Shown: one piece after another, positions 30,770 to 41,624 of the stretch | How the letters are laid out: each line of letters starts with the position of its first letter | Numbering within the stretch: the stretch's first letter is position 1 | NCBI GenBank assembly: GCA_009760855.2 | Contig: WPIO01000016.1 | Location: 2,265,001-2,329,000 of the forward strand | Length of the DNA stretch: 64,000 bases | Source: Cristatella mucedo | Lineage: Eukaryota > Bryozoa > Phylactolaemata > Cristatellidae | Reading direction: 5' to 3' | Position numbers and translations under genes: made by a program | Notes under the pieces: generated by a model | What the model saw: the letters and a program-made list of their open reading frames with translations, nothing else | What the model was told of the DNA's origin: nothing | Database searches by the model: none

Positions 30770-31415
30770 AGCGCTTACAACTGATACAAAACTCTGCAGC
30801 TAGGCTTGTCTGTTGCGAGCGTCGCAGTGGCCACATCGTACCACTTCTCGCCGACCTGAACTGGCTCCAAGTCAAGCAACGCATGGACTTTAAAGTTTTG
30901 TCATTCACTTTTAGATCTCTATATTTTTTGGCTCCGGCCTACTTTTCAGATCCACTCATCCACAAGCGTAAGCATAGTAGCACCTGCTTTTCGGAATCTG
31001 ACTGTTTACCCACATCTCGTACAAATCTCAAATCCTTTGAAGATCGAGGATTTAGTATGTATGCTCCCAAATCCTGGAACTCACTCCTGACCTGAGTCAA
31101 GACATCTGACCCGTACACATTTGAAAATAAAATAAAAACGCATCAAGTTATTACAGCATTTAGTGAGTCCTTTCGATTCGTCATTTATGTGCTTATGCGT
31201 GAGGCTACTGTGCCATGAGCCATGTTTGCATGCTGAACATGTGCATGTCGCCTCAAACTATGTTATTCTGGTTTATTATTGAGCATGCTACCACTAATTA
31301 TTCAGTTGTGCATATGCATTCTTTGCAGCCAATGTAAAGTGCCTGGAAAGAGACTGAGTTACCTGAGGGTGCTATAATGTATCATCATCCTTATTATTAT
31401 TACTATTATTATTAT
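30770..31415 (+). mobile_element. LINE-A copy, unit 1
   Basis: The C-terminal end of the reverse-transcriptase ORF is present in fragments (LQLIQNSAARLVC, NWLQVKQRMDFKVLSFTFRS). The worn 3' end (aaagtgcctggaaagagact ... ctgagggtgctata) and a TTATTATTA run follow. It has a near-identical twin at 50955-51605. Confidence 0.85.
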
Positions 31416-31424
31416 TATCAGTAG

Positions 31425-32255
31425 GCATTCAGTTCTATGCAGATGACACTCAGTTGTACCTTTGCTTTGATCCCTTCATCGAGCCAAATTGTTCAGCCCT
31501 CTTGCTACATACATTGGTGATATCAGCACATAGGTGACAGCAAACCATTTTAAATTGGATGAAGACAAAACCTACCAACAAGTTAGGAGCCAACCGAGCA
31601 TTATTAGGAAATTGAGAAACCTAACGCTACAAATCAGCTCAGCCAGCATATATCCTGATGAATCTTCGCGCCGTCTAGTTTCCTGTTTTAAGGTGACCGT
31701 TCATTAAACGACTGAGTCAGCTCTACACTTAAGTCAAGTTTACCTAGACAGGGATACCACTTCTAAATTGGTCATGCATTTGTGACATTCCCGTTTTGAC
31801 TTCTGTAACCAACTGCTTGCTGGCCTACCAACATGTGCAATCAGGCGATTACAGCTGGTGCAAAACTCTGCAGCTAGGCTTGTCTGTTGTGAGCGTGGCA
31901 GTTGCCACACCCTACCACTTCTCGCCGACCTGCACTGGCTATCAGTCAAGCAACGGATCGACTTCAAGGTTTTGTCGCTCACTTTTAGGTCACTTCATTC
32001 TTTGGCTCCAGCCTATCTCTCAGATCTACTACCCCATGAGGTCAAGCATCGTAGCACCCGCTTTTCGGAATCCAGCAGTATACCAATACCTCGTACAAAC
32101 CTCAGATCCTTTGGAGACCGTGCATTTAGTTCGTATGTTCGATGTCACTCACCATTCAATCGCATTTTCCTTTGCAGCAAATGCAAAGCTCCTAAAGAGA
32201 GGTAGAGGTCTGGTAGTGTGCTTCAACAAGTGCATTATTATTATTATTATTTCTC
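31425..32255 (+). mobile_element. LINE-A copy with YADD region, unit 1
   Basis: It starts at FYADDTQLYLCFDPF (ttctatgcagatgacactca, 31431) and has several frameshifts. It ends through AIRRLQLVQNSAARLVC and LHWLSVKQRIDFKVLSLT to a deformed hairpin (gctcctaaagagaggtagag) and TTATTATT. The twin in unit 2 carries a GA array at the hairpin. Confidence 0.85.
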
Positions 32256-33180
32256 CTTTGCTTCTGCAAATTATCACTTGCTGGACTACCGACCTATGCA
32301 ATCAGGCGCTAACAGTTGGCCTTAGCTACAGCTTACCTATCATATCTCACTAGCAGGTTAAGTATCGTACCACCTGCTTTCCGGAATCTAATCGTTAACT
32401 TATATCTCGTACGAACGTGATACCCTTTAGAGACCGCTACGATTAAGTATCCGGTCATGTTGATGCTGCGATTGCGAAACCCTCACTAATTCGGGTAGCG
32501 GCACAACGCGTGCACAGTGATATGACCTGAAGCTGGCGACATACCGACGTTAAAACACAGCACTACATATTCCGCACGCAGTGCTTGCAATAACAACGCA
32601 TTATTTAAAGCACAACAATAGCCTGTATTCCACGGCTTATACATGCGGGTGACTCGCTGACAGACAGAAGCTCGCGCTAAGCGAAACTCACCGACCGGCA
32701 GACCGTCGCTCCAAGACTGCGAATGCCGTATGTCACAAGCCCTATATAGTAGCCAGGTCATAAATCACATTAATCACTAAAAAAAAAACAAAAATAAATA
32801 GCAATAATCGCGCATAGTGCTTCTCATAAGGCTTAGCTCATTGAGGCGATTTCATAAGCGTCCTCATTCGAGTGGCATTGCACTGCCTTTGCACGCATGA
32901 AAAGTTTCTTGTAAATGATTAGGTTCTCTGAGTGTGCGATACAAATGTTTTTTTGTTATTCTTAACTGTATAATTGTTTACAATTCATTTTATTATTAAT
33001 GATACTATGTTTACTTGGACGCCGGCAATCCGCCACCTCGCGACGGCCCTGACCGGCGTTTTAGTCGCAACTGCCTTATGCCTCTGCCGGCCGTGACTCA
33101 CCCATTATAAACCACCGCTATAAAAGCTATGGCCCATAAGCCGACAGCAGCCCAATAAACTCCAAAGGACCACTGAGCCA
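32256..33180. other. LINE-A debris and spacer with a conserved TATA-like word
   Basis: To about 32440 it is worn LINE-A C-terminal sequence (gtaccacctgctttccggaat). On the minus strand actatatagg (32750-32741) precedes a possible donor gtcg|gtgagt at 32692. The unit 2 twin keeps both. It could be a promoter for gene 1, but no ATG follows. Confidence 0.35.
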
Positions 33181-33184
33181 ATCA

Positions 33185-33400
33185 CGAGGACGCACTAAAT
33201 GCTGTGATATATAGGTGCATTAGTAGCTTCTTTGCAAATGTCGTCGAGTCAGGGGATGTCGCGACGTCAGTCGGGAGCGAGTGCCAGGCTTTGGGAGCAT
33301 TCGTACTAAAGGCACATGGCTATTTAGAGGCGCAGCTAAAGGACTAAAGTCAAAAGAGCTGATGGTTGCGATAGGAAATCCTAGCAGGAAGTACGTCGTA
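33185..33400 (-). mobile_element. LINE-A fragment, unit 1
   Basis: cactaaatgctgtgatatat and ccaggctttgggagcattcg are the reversed LINE-A 3' coding end. Twin at 53705. Confidence 0.75.
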
Positions 33401-33649
33401 TGAATAAGCTGCCTACAGCAAGAGCTTTGTCAAGGTCGTTTGCCAGGCGGAGATTCCAGAGCTTTGATTTAGATTTGAACGTGAAGCGATCATCCGAGGA
33501 GCGGCAAAGGTTTCGGGTCCAAAGGAGAATGCGTTTTGGGTCGACTCCTTTTTTTACAGTTTATACCGCCCTCTCGGTGATTTTGTAGCCGAGTTCACGG
33601 GTTCTAGCTTTTTTCCGCTACGGCCCGCCTACTATCTATGTAGCAGCTG

Positions 33650-34265
33650 GCTAAGAGTGCAAGGCTGCAAGGAAGGCTAGTTTGAAAAATCCCAGTGGTT
33701 TGACCACGTGTCTGCTTTGATAAAAGAGCTAGGATGGCTGCCGGTTGATCAACGGATACAGAGTAACGTTCTTATGCTGACCCACAAGTCCCGCCACGGC
33801 TTGGCCCCTCCATACCTACCTGAACTGCTGCACAGACGTAAGTCTCCTCGTGCCCCCAGGTCGTACATGGAGAATAAATTAGCTGTTCTCTTCTTCCGCT
33901 TATAAACAGTTGGAGACAGAAACTTTAGCTCTGCATGTCAAAGACTGTGGAACTCACTTTTATGATTCTTACGCACTGGCAACTGCTCTCGTTGTGTGCC
34001 GTCTGTGGCACATCCTCTCCAGCCATATTGAGCGGCTAGTTCCATGCTAATCACTACCTCAAATGCTCTCCGGCCTCTGCTATGATTCCCAATTTCTCAT
34101 TGTTCCGTGAGGTGCAATCTGCTGACTAGCAAATGCGTAACGGAAGTAGCTCAGACCTTGAGCGTGCTATATGAAAATCTTCCGCATAATACCCACGTAG
34201 CCTGTATGGCTTTGTGGAGTTACAGACGGAGATACACCAAATCGCAATACATTACACTAAATTAC
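33650..34265 (+). mobile_element. LINE-B 3' fragment, unit 1
   Basis: It runs from gagagtgcaaggctgcaag through KELGWLPVDQRIQSNVLMLT and SRHGLAPPYLPELLHR to the 3' end (gagttacagacggagataca then attacactaaattacat). It is the empty-site twin of 54600-55650, which contains a solo LTR; the empty target is aggtg at 34110-34114. Confidence 0.85.
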
Positions 34266-34705
34266 ATCAAGGATTGCTAAGTGCATGATGGGAGGTGAGC
34301 TCTAAAAAACTGAACGTTTGGAAGAACGAGCCGTGCAGACGTAGCGGTGACTTGCGTGGTCAGTCGTTTGTAGCGCAGGTATAGAAAACAACGCGTCCTT
34401 CTTTTCCCTCCTGCTTTAAACTACCTGAATTATATAAATAAATTTAATAATATTTAAGAAACTGCTGAATAAAGTGCAATGAACTCGATTTAGCAATTGT
34501 TCACTTTGTTGTCAATGTTCGCTTGCAGCGTTTGCAAGTGAAATGGCCTAGGGGTCGTCTTGATCCGCTACCGTCGTGTTGAAGTATGCTTAATTAGAGT
34601 CGAACATTTAGCTGAAGCTTTCGCTGAGTACCCTGTTCATCGCCGCTCGATAAATTGTCCCCGAGAGTAGAAAAATGTGTCTGCTGGGTGCGTACGACCT
34701 CTGGA
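34266..34705. other. Spacer, right end of the high-identity block
   Basis: Nearly identical to 55650-56080. No gene is recognised. Similarity to unit 2 drops sharply just after gtgcgtacgacctctgga. Confidence 0.5.
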
Positions 34706-35465
34706 CGACAGTGTCATTTGCAGGAGCGTACGCGAGGACGATGGCATACAATGTTGTGGATACATTCTGGCAACGATGTAATGCTTCGATAAGACCTCGT
34801 AATTCAAAACTCTACTGCTGATTTCCGGTCGATGTTACGCTTACGTATGGTAGCTTATGCGGCGGATTGCGGCCATTTCTGCACAAAGCCGCAGGGCTGC
34901 GCCCGTAGGCCTTGTGAGTCAATTAAAGAGCGATGCCCCAGAGCAGGGGGCTCGTGAGGAAATAACGTTCCCGAATTCAAATTAGCTAATTCCATCAAAA
35001 ATTCAAATCGGATTTTCTTGGATTAAGTCGGTGAAAACTCTCTTGTCGGGGTCGATGCATTGGCAATTTCCCGGGAGTGACACTAGCGTCCAGTGCAAGA
35101 CTAGAATAATAAAATACTAGAATAAGCATTCGAGACAAACACTCTGGCAGATGCTGCATGCCATTCACATTATCCAAGGCACACCGAGGTCTCCGACAAA
35201 GGCGAAAGCGTCTGCTTTGCTGATACGTTTGCAGGGTAGACTTCAATCGTACGACAATTACTGCTCACGGAATTTATTCGGGGGGGGGTTGGCATTTTTG
35301 CGTACCACCAGTTAGAAAAGGTTCTCTATGCCAAAGCATTTACTCTCGTGTCGCTTCGAATAAGACTCTCAATCGATAGAAAAGTCTTTTAAATGGTTGC
35401 TAAATAACCACTTGAAACACCTTTACAAGCGTACGTAACTCCGGGGCGGGGGTCTTTGCCTGCTT
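34706..35465. repeat. R1 segment, copy b
   Basis: It shares gatggcatacaa, gtggatacattct, aattcaaattagctaattcc, gacactagcgtccagtgcaa, ccgaggtctccgac and gttagaaaaggttct with the other R1 copies. A G run lies at 35280-35287. Confidence 0.75.
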
Positions 35466-36225
35466 ATGATTAAGGGTACTTATGTGTCTGTCAAATCAGA
35501 AATTGGAAAACGCGCCGCTTAAAATAGGCTCATCTAGCATATCTCCTGTTGAACCGGTACGTAATTTAGGTATTTTATTCCAAAGTGACCTTTCATTGGA
35601 CAACCGCATCAGTTCTGCAGCGAAGTATGTCCACTTTCAGCTATATAACATTGCTAAGACTCGAGTTCGCTTCGTCAATGTGTTTGTAAATCCTGTCTCA
35701 ACTTCTTCAACTTCCAGCTTGCTGTTACGTTTTCGGCGTGTGCAACGTTGCACTCGCAGTCGGCACTTGCTTGCAATCAAGCAGCGTATAGACTTCAAGG
35801 TTCTGTAGCTTACTTTTAGGTTCGTTCGTACTCTGGGTCTGCTTACCTATCAGGACTCATCCCGAACCAGCACAAAATTGTACAGCATGTTCTTCTTACT
35901 CGAATCGTATAGCCAAACCTAAGAGCCGTTGGATACCGCGCCCTTAGTTCATTCGTTCCAAAAGTCTGGAACTCGCTATCAACACATGTCACAACGTACC
36001 CCGACATGACGACATTAAAAAGAAAGTTTAAAGCGCGCCAGTTTATTGCAACATTTGTTGAGTCTTTGTAATATGTTTCTCGTGAGCAGGCACCTACTTA
36101 AACCACGCCTACTGCTTGTTTACGTTAAAACCAATCATTTGGTACTGCTTTTCATTTAAAATATATAAAATATATAGAAAGAGATCTAGCTCTCTGAGAG
36201 TGGTTTAGAAATGTATTACTATTAT
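35466..36225 (+). mobile_element. LINE-A relative (subfamily), unit 1
   Basis: LENAPLKIGSSSISPVEPVR and FQSDLSLDNRISSAAK are followed by a frame break, then IKQRIDFKVL. The 3' end has tatagaaagagatctagctc and ctgagagtggttta. Twin at 57840-58660. Confidence 0.8.
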
Positions 36226-36234
36226 TGATGTTAT

Positions 36235-38015
36235 AAAAACCATGGCCGCGAGAAGTGCGAGTGCCTTCTATTTTGAGATTGGGAGCAATTGTCGGCTGGC
36301 GGTGGACGAAGATCTAATGGGGTTCGGAGTTTTCGACTCATGAGTCGATCTGCAGGCTTATGTTGCTGCCCATCCGTTGGGGGTGGAGCAGTATTTAGCA
36401 ACAATTGGTCAATCTGCGTCCGCACCGTCCCAGTAGATCCTGAGTAGGATCAATTGAACATTTGCACAAACCTCTCAGTCAAACCGTTACTATGTGGAAG
36501 GTATGGGCAGTAGGCATCAGTTTGATGCCGCTGCTTTGCAAGAAGGCAACAAATTCAGCCGAGCGAAACTGCGGAAAACGCTTGTCACTGAAAACGATAA
36601 GTGGCGAGCAAACAGCGTCGTCCTTAGCATTGATCTAGTGGCGACTGAGACGTGGCATTTTGCGTAGAAAATACTGCAGGCCACTCTGTGAAAGCGTCAA
36701 TCGCTATAAAGCAAAGGTAATTAATTGTCCACAGGCCCAGGAAAGCCTAAGTGTACGCGTTGCCAAAGACCATCAGGGCTCATCGAAGGGTGAGGGTTGG
36801 ATGACGCTACACTACATATCTTGAATAGCATTGCAGCATTGGCATGCTCCACACAGTCACTCGACATCAGTGTCGGTGTTCGGCCATCACGAAAAATTTC
36901 TGGCAGTAGCTTTAGTTCGTACAATATCAAGGTGATTTTTTTATGAAGTTCTGTGAGCATCCTTTCTGGAAGGTTAGTTAGTATTATTAGCCTGTTTCAC
37001 CTCAACTAGCACCTATATAATGTCGAGAGCTCTTAGTTGAACTTCTAGTGTGCCTAAAGTTTTGGGGCACGTCAGCGTTGTTCCGGCCATCCCTTTACAG
37101 TCACCCCACGGGCAATCCTTACAGTTGGCTTTAGGTGCAGGTGTTTTCGCAACTACTCAAACATTACAGGTAGGGATGCAAACTGCACGATGGGAAAAAG
37201 TCTCATCTGCTCGCAATCCTCGGCTGGTAAAGGTTGAGGTGGTCCAGACATGATGTCTGCGTTTGTGTGATCGCCAGACTTCTTATACTTAAATGTCATT
37301 CAAGTATTTATACAACACGGCAGCAAACCATTGCATTCACGTCGTTGCAACGGGTAGGACGCCTTTCTTAGGTCCATGGATTGCTACGGGTGACTTGTGA
37401 TCAGTTTAAAAAATAAACAATCTCCCATCTCTTATGATAAACGTGAAAGCGGAGGATACTGAAGAACAGTGATAGTCCATCTCACTAGATCTGAGACTGA
37501 TATATCTCACTACTGCCGAGGTTCCGTGGAGCGACAGCTATCGGCTGTGAATAACCCCCGCCCCAAGTCCATAAGTACCAGCATCGAAAGCCAGTACAAT
37601 TGAGTGTTTACATCATACGGTGTCAACACTAGCTGTACTAGCCTCGCCGCAATTTAGTCTTCACTGCAATCAGGTTTAATGGCTGGTACAATAGAGTGGC
37701 TCGCTCACTCTGCTCAAAGTTAGTGATATCAACATCACTTCTTAATTTCGAAAACTCGTTTTCGCATTTTACCTCTTTTTACAAAGAGAACAGTCCTATG
37801 CTTTTTGATGCACAGGCACAGTCCCTCGCTTAAGATGTAGGACTGCACTAAAGTTAGCGAACGTACTTATAGAGCTGTTAATGAGTTCGGAGAACTTTGA
37901 TAGCAGCACCGACACATAGTCCTCGATGGATATCTGGTAACAAGCGCTAACAGGGGAAGCAACAGAGAGTTCAGCAGCCTGTTTACACGGGCCACAGTCG
38001 CTCCCGCCGAAATAG
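36235..38015 (-). mobile_element. Decayed Ty3/Gypsy pol remnant
   Basis: Minus-strand blocks in broken frames follow Gypsy pol order. They are a protease/RT linker (FSELINSS ... GTVPVHQKA near 37800-37910), the RT-RNase H junction (LVLTPYDVNTQLYWLSMLVL near 37570-37650), RNase H (DHKSPVAIHGPKKGVLPVAT near 37330-37410), then integrase (SPDGLWQRVHLGFPGPVDN near 36724-36780, AIDAFTEWPAVFST near 36670, CPYLPHSNGLTERFVQMFN near 36450-36510). RT core and protease are deleted. It carries many stops and is not functional. Confidence 0.85.
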
Positions 38016-38017
38016 CT

Positions 38018-38497
38018 TGTAGTTTTTTCGCACAGCAGAGAGACAGCCGATGCCCAACACCGACAGTTTATTACTAATGCACGGAGCCGAAGAGCGCACG
38101 GCTCCCCTCGGCCCCTGCTCTCACACGACTCCCCTCCCCTGGTCGACTCCGATGACTCATTGACCACAACGGTGCACCGGCCGACCCTGATGGTGAATCC
38201 ACCATCTGGCCACCAGCTGGTCCATGCCACATCAAAGGCGGACCACAGCAGTGCACTGGCCGACCCTGATGGTGAATCCACCATTTGGCCACCAGCTGGT
38301 TACCGGCCTGTGTCCATACCACATCACAGGCGGACCACAGCTGTGCACCGGCCCCTCTCGTTGGTGCTTCTAACAGCTCACCAGTGGCTTATCAGACATA
38401 CCATACATAGATACGAACTACACGCTCCCTTGACCTTACGGTCACAAGTCTGGAGCCGGCATACAATATATACATACATACGTACATACGAACTACA
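38018..38497 (-). mobile_element. LTR of the Gypsy element (minus orientation)
   Basis: It matches the solo LTR at 55086-55493 in reverse: tgtagtttttt at 38018 against the LTR end, and gaactaca at 38422 or 38497 against its TGTAGTT start. It has two ~85 bp internal repeats (tggtgaatccaccatctggc type). No target duplication is visible. Confidence 0.8.
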
Positions 38498-38584
38498 GGG
38501 TGGTTTCCTATGACGTTACATTATGACGAGCCACAGTTGCAGTTCTCAGCAATAGCTGCGACACAAAATCGCGTATCGACTCAC

Positions 38585-38688
38585 CACGCGTATGAAGCTG
38601 AAATGTATATACCTCAGCAAATGTAAAGCGCATTGAAAGAGATTGAGTTCTCTGAGGGCGCTCTATCAAGTGCCTTATTATTATAGGT
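38585..38688 (+). mobile_element. LINE-A 3' end
   Basis: cagcaaatgtaaagcgcatt ... tctctgagggcgctctatca then a TTATTATTA tail. Severely truncated. Confidence 0.85.
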
Positions 38689-39120
38689 CGGCGATTTCTA
38701 GCGGCGCCGGCGAGAGGTATCCTGTCAAAAGTTCCCTGACCCTATTAAAGGTCACCATCAGGTCGACTGGCGCGGAAACGCTGCATGCTCTTCTGATTAT
38801 CTACAGGATTGCTATTTACCGTCGGGTACGCGTTAATAAGCTCCATGTGCTATTCAAAAGACTCAGCGGATTCATCGTAACTAATGAAGCTCGTAGATTG
38901 CTCCGTTTGTGTCGCGTTCAAGTATACTCACTTCCCGTTACGTTACTTTGTCCAGAAAAACAAAGGTGTCTAATATCCGGTTGTCGTAGCCACTGTTGTA
39001 TTTACAGATGGATGACACCAGCGGCCTATGCAATGTGCCTCCTTCACGACTTAAGACTCAAACCAGCCTGCAGCATGCTTTTTGGGCCCCTGCTGCTTAG
39101 CGATACCTATACTGGTGTAA
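38689..39120. other. Unit 1 right-hand segment, no gene recognised
   Basis: It begins with ttctagcggcgccggcgaga and gtcaccatcaggtcg, which match 60893-61000 in unit 2. The open plus frame 38643-39167 has no family similarity. Confidence 0.4.
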
Positions 39121-39124
39121 TCTA

Positions 39125-39238
39125 CGGGCTCACCGTTCAATCACGTTTCCCTTTGCAGCAAATGTAAAGCGCCTAGAAAGAGATTGGGTTCTCTGAGGGC
39201 GCTTTATCAAGTGAATTATTATTATTATTGTTATCGTT
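39125..39238 (+). mobile_element. LINE-A 3' end
   Basis: ccctttgcagcaaatgtaaa followed by a perfect AAGCGCC...GGCGCTT hairpin and an ATT tail. It is a good reference copy for the hairpin. Confidence 0.9.
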
Positions 39239-39269
39239 ATTATCCCGAGGTGTAATCCTTGGAACGGGT

Positions 39270-40575
39270 TGTGGCGGACCAGCTGAACACATATATCTAA
39301 ACCTCACACCTTGCTAGTAAGTTCCAGTCTGGCTTTAGAGCTAATCAATCCAAAGAATCAGCATTGCTTAGGGTATAAAACGACCTCCTTAGGAAGGCAG
39401 ACATGGGTAGAGTGTCTCTGCTTATTTTGCTAAATCTTTTGGCAGCTTTTGATACCATCGATCACATTTCACTTCTATGCGGATGACACTCAGTTGTACC
39501 TTTGCTTTGATCCCTCCCAGCCTTCGAGCACCTCAAATTCTCTCTACTCACGTGCTGCATGCATTGATGACATCTGCACATGGATGGCAGCAAATTTTCT
39601 ACAACTAAACGATGATAAAACTAACTTACTAGTTAGTGGCAAACCCAGTGTGAGTCAGAAATTGGAAAGGCTGACGATCAAAATTGGCTCTGCCCGCATA
39701 TCTCCAGTTGGATCAGCTCGAAATCTATGTGTCATATTCCAAAGCGACCTCTCGTTAGACGACCATATCAGCTCCACAGTCAAATCTGCCTATTTTCAGC
39801 TTCACAACATTGCTAAAATTCGGGCTTGTTTAAATAAGGATACCACGTCCAAGTTGGTCCATGCATTCGTGACATCCCGCCTCGATTTCTGCAACTCACT
39901 GCATACTGGCCTACCAGCATGTGCCATCAGGCGACTGCAGCTGGTGCAAAACTTCGCAGCTACGCTTGTCTGTCGTGAGTGTCGCGGTTGCCACATTACA
40001 TCACTTCTCACCGACCTGCACTGGCTCCCAGTCAAGCAACGGATTGACTTTAAGGTTTTGTCGCTCACTTTTAGGTCAGTTCATTCTTTGGCTCCAGCCT
40101 ATCTCTCAGATCTACTCCCCGACCAGGCCAAGCATCGTACCACCCGCTTTTCGGAATACGACAGCCTGCAAATACCTCGTACAATCCTCAAATCCTTTGG
40201 AGACCGTGGATTTAGTTCGTATGCTCCCAAAGCCTGGAACTCCCTCCCCAACTTGCGTCAGAACATCCCCTGATCTGACCACATTTAAAAGGAACCTAAA
40301 AACACACATATTAAGGACAGCATTTATTGGGTCCCTGTGATTCGTCTTTCATTTGCTTTTGCGTGATGACACTGTGCATGCTGCCACTAACCACATTTGC
40401 ATGCTGACCCTGTCCATGTCACCCGTAACTATGTTATTCATTTTGTTTGTTTATCAAGCATGATATTACTCACCATTCAATTGCATTTACTTTTGCAGCA
40501 AATGTAATGTGCCTAGAGAGAGACTGAGTTCTCTGAGGGTGCTTTATCAAGTGCATTATTATTATATTATCATTA
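39270..40575 (+). mobile_element. LINE-A, longest copy, with internal deletion
   Basis: The 5' part shows the RT region before motif A in broken frame and then LLNLLAAFDTIDH at about 39430-39465. It jumps directly to FHFYADDTQLYLCFDPSQPS. The motif B segment (about 250 nt by comparison with LINE-B) is missing at about 39466. From there an open frame of about 270 codons (39449-40273) covers the RT palm and thumb: LNDDKTNLLVSGK, DTTSKLVHAFVTSRLDFCNS, LHWLPVKQRIDFKVLSLTF, SFGDRGFSSYAPKAWNSLP. The 3' UTR, a mutated hairpin (aatgtgcctagagagagact) and a TTATTATA tail complete it. It cannot encode an active enzyme. Confidence 0.9.
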
Positions 40576-40734
40576 TTATTAATCCGCGGACAAGCGGTAA
40601 TGCGTTACGTAGAGGTAAATAATAGGATAGAACGGATATAACGTCTACTAAAACAACTACACAAACAAAGCACTAACCGATGGCTATAAGTGTCTACTAA
40701 TGTACTTTAGTACGCTGGACTCTACTTCATAATA

Positions 40735-40815
40735 GTAATAATAATAATAATGCACATGATAAAGCACCCTCAGAGAACTCAATTTTTTTCCAGACTCTTT
40801 ACATTTGCTATTCGT
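40735..40815 (-). mobile_element. LINE-A 3' end
   Basis: aataataataataatgcaca then aaagcaccctcagagaactc and the reversed tttacatttgc. Only the hairpin region and tail remain. Confidence 0.8.
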
Positions 40816-40844
40816 TTGCTTCACCATTACGGTCTAAGCAACAT

Positions 40845-41270
40845 ATCGTGTTGGCAGAAATTCACAGCCATAGCGCCGAGCGATTTCACCTTGACCTGCA
40901 GTGCAGCACTGAGTGAATCAGGACACCGGCTAATTTTGAAGCTGCAGACCGCTCCTGATTGGCTGCGCCTAGGCCAACAGGCCTCTGCCAATGCCACACC
41001 AGCTGCGGATGATCGGGGCTGATCGCAGCGTGATCATGAAAAGAAGCAAGCTAGTAGTATTAAGATTGGTATGCATGTTGGCTTGCTCAGCCAATAGTAG
41101 TAATTTAGGACTACTATATATTGGACCTTTTTGCCGCTTATTCTATGTCCTCATTAGATACGGTCCACGTTCTGTTTGTCTGCTGCGGTATTAGACTATT
41201 CACATTTTCTCGACCTTTGACTAATGAATGGCTATGGCTTCCCGGTAGCACTGCGTCTCACATATCGTAC
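40845..41270. other. Insertion specific to unit 2, unidentified
   Basis: It interrupts the match between 25120 (gtccaagcaacatat) and 25165 (gaatttattg) of unit 1. No terminal repeats or coding blocks are recognised. Confidence 0.45.
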
Positions 41271-41624
41271 GTAACTTTATCTTTTGTTCTTGAATTTATT
41301 GCAAAAGAGTTGCAACTCGCCTTCATAGAGATCTAGCCCCAAAGGTTTTCCTGGGGATGAAATTTTTGCCAATATGAATACACCGTAAAATGAAGGTTCT
41401 CATAAAAAATAAAGAAGCCGCAGCTGGCTGCGACGAGCATTGCACTGGCTGCTAGATTTCGGCCTCGCTTAGACGCTTAGCCGCTGGCTGCTTTCCTGCG
41501 CTCAAGCTACGGCGGCCGCGACAGCGAACACACTCGATTTTTGCACTGCACTTTGAAGATCCCTCGAAGGTGAGGTGCTCGCTCACTCGCTCGGCCTGAC
41601 TTGCTGTCTGTAGAGACGACTTGT

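Noticed and set aside
38643..39167. 174-codon plus-strand gene
   Set aside because: It begins in a LINE-A 3' end and runs into another one, with no recognisable domain and no conservation at 60.9 kb.
39449..40273. A 274-codon intact gene
   Set aside because: It is the C-terminal half of a LINE-A reverse transcriptase with motif B deleted and no start codon of its own.
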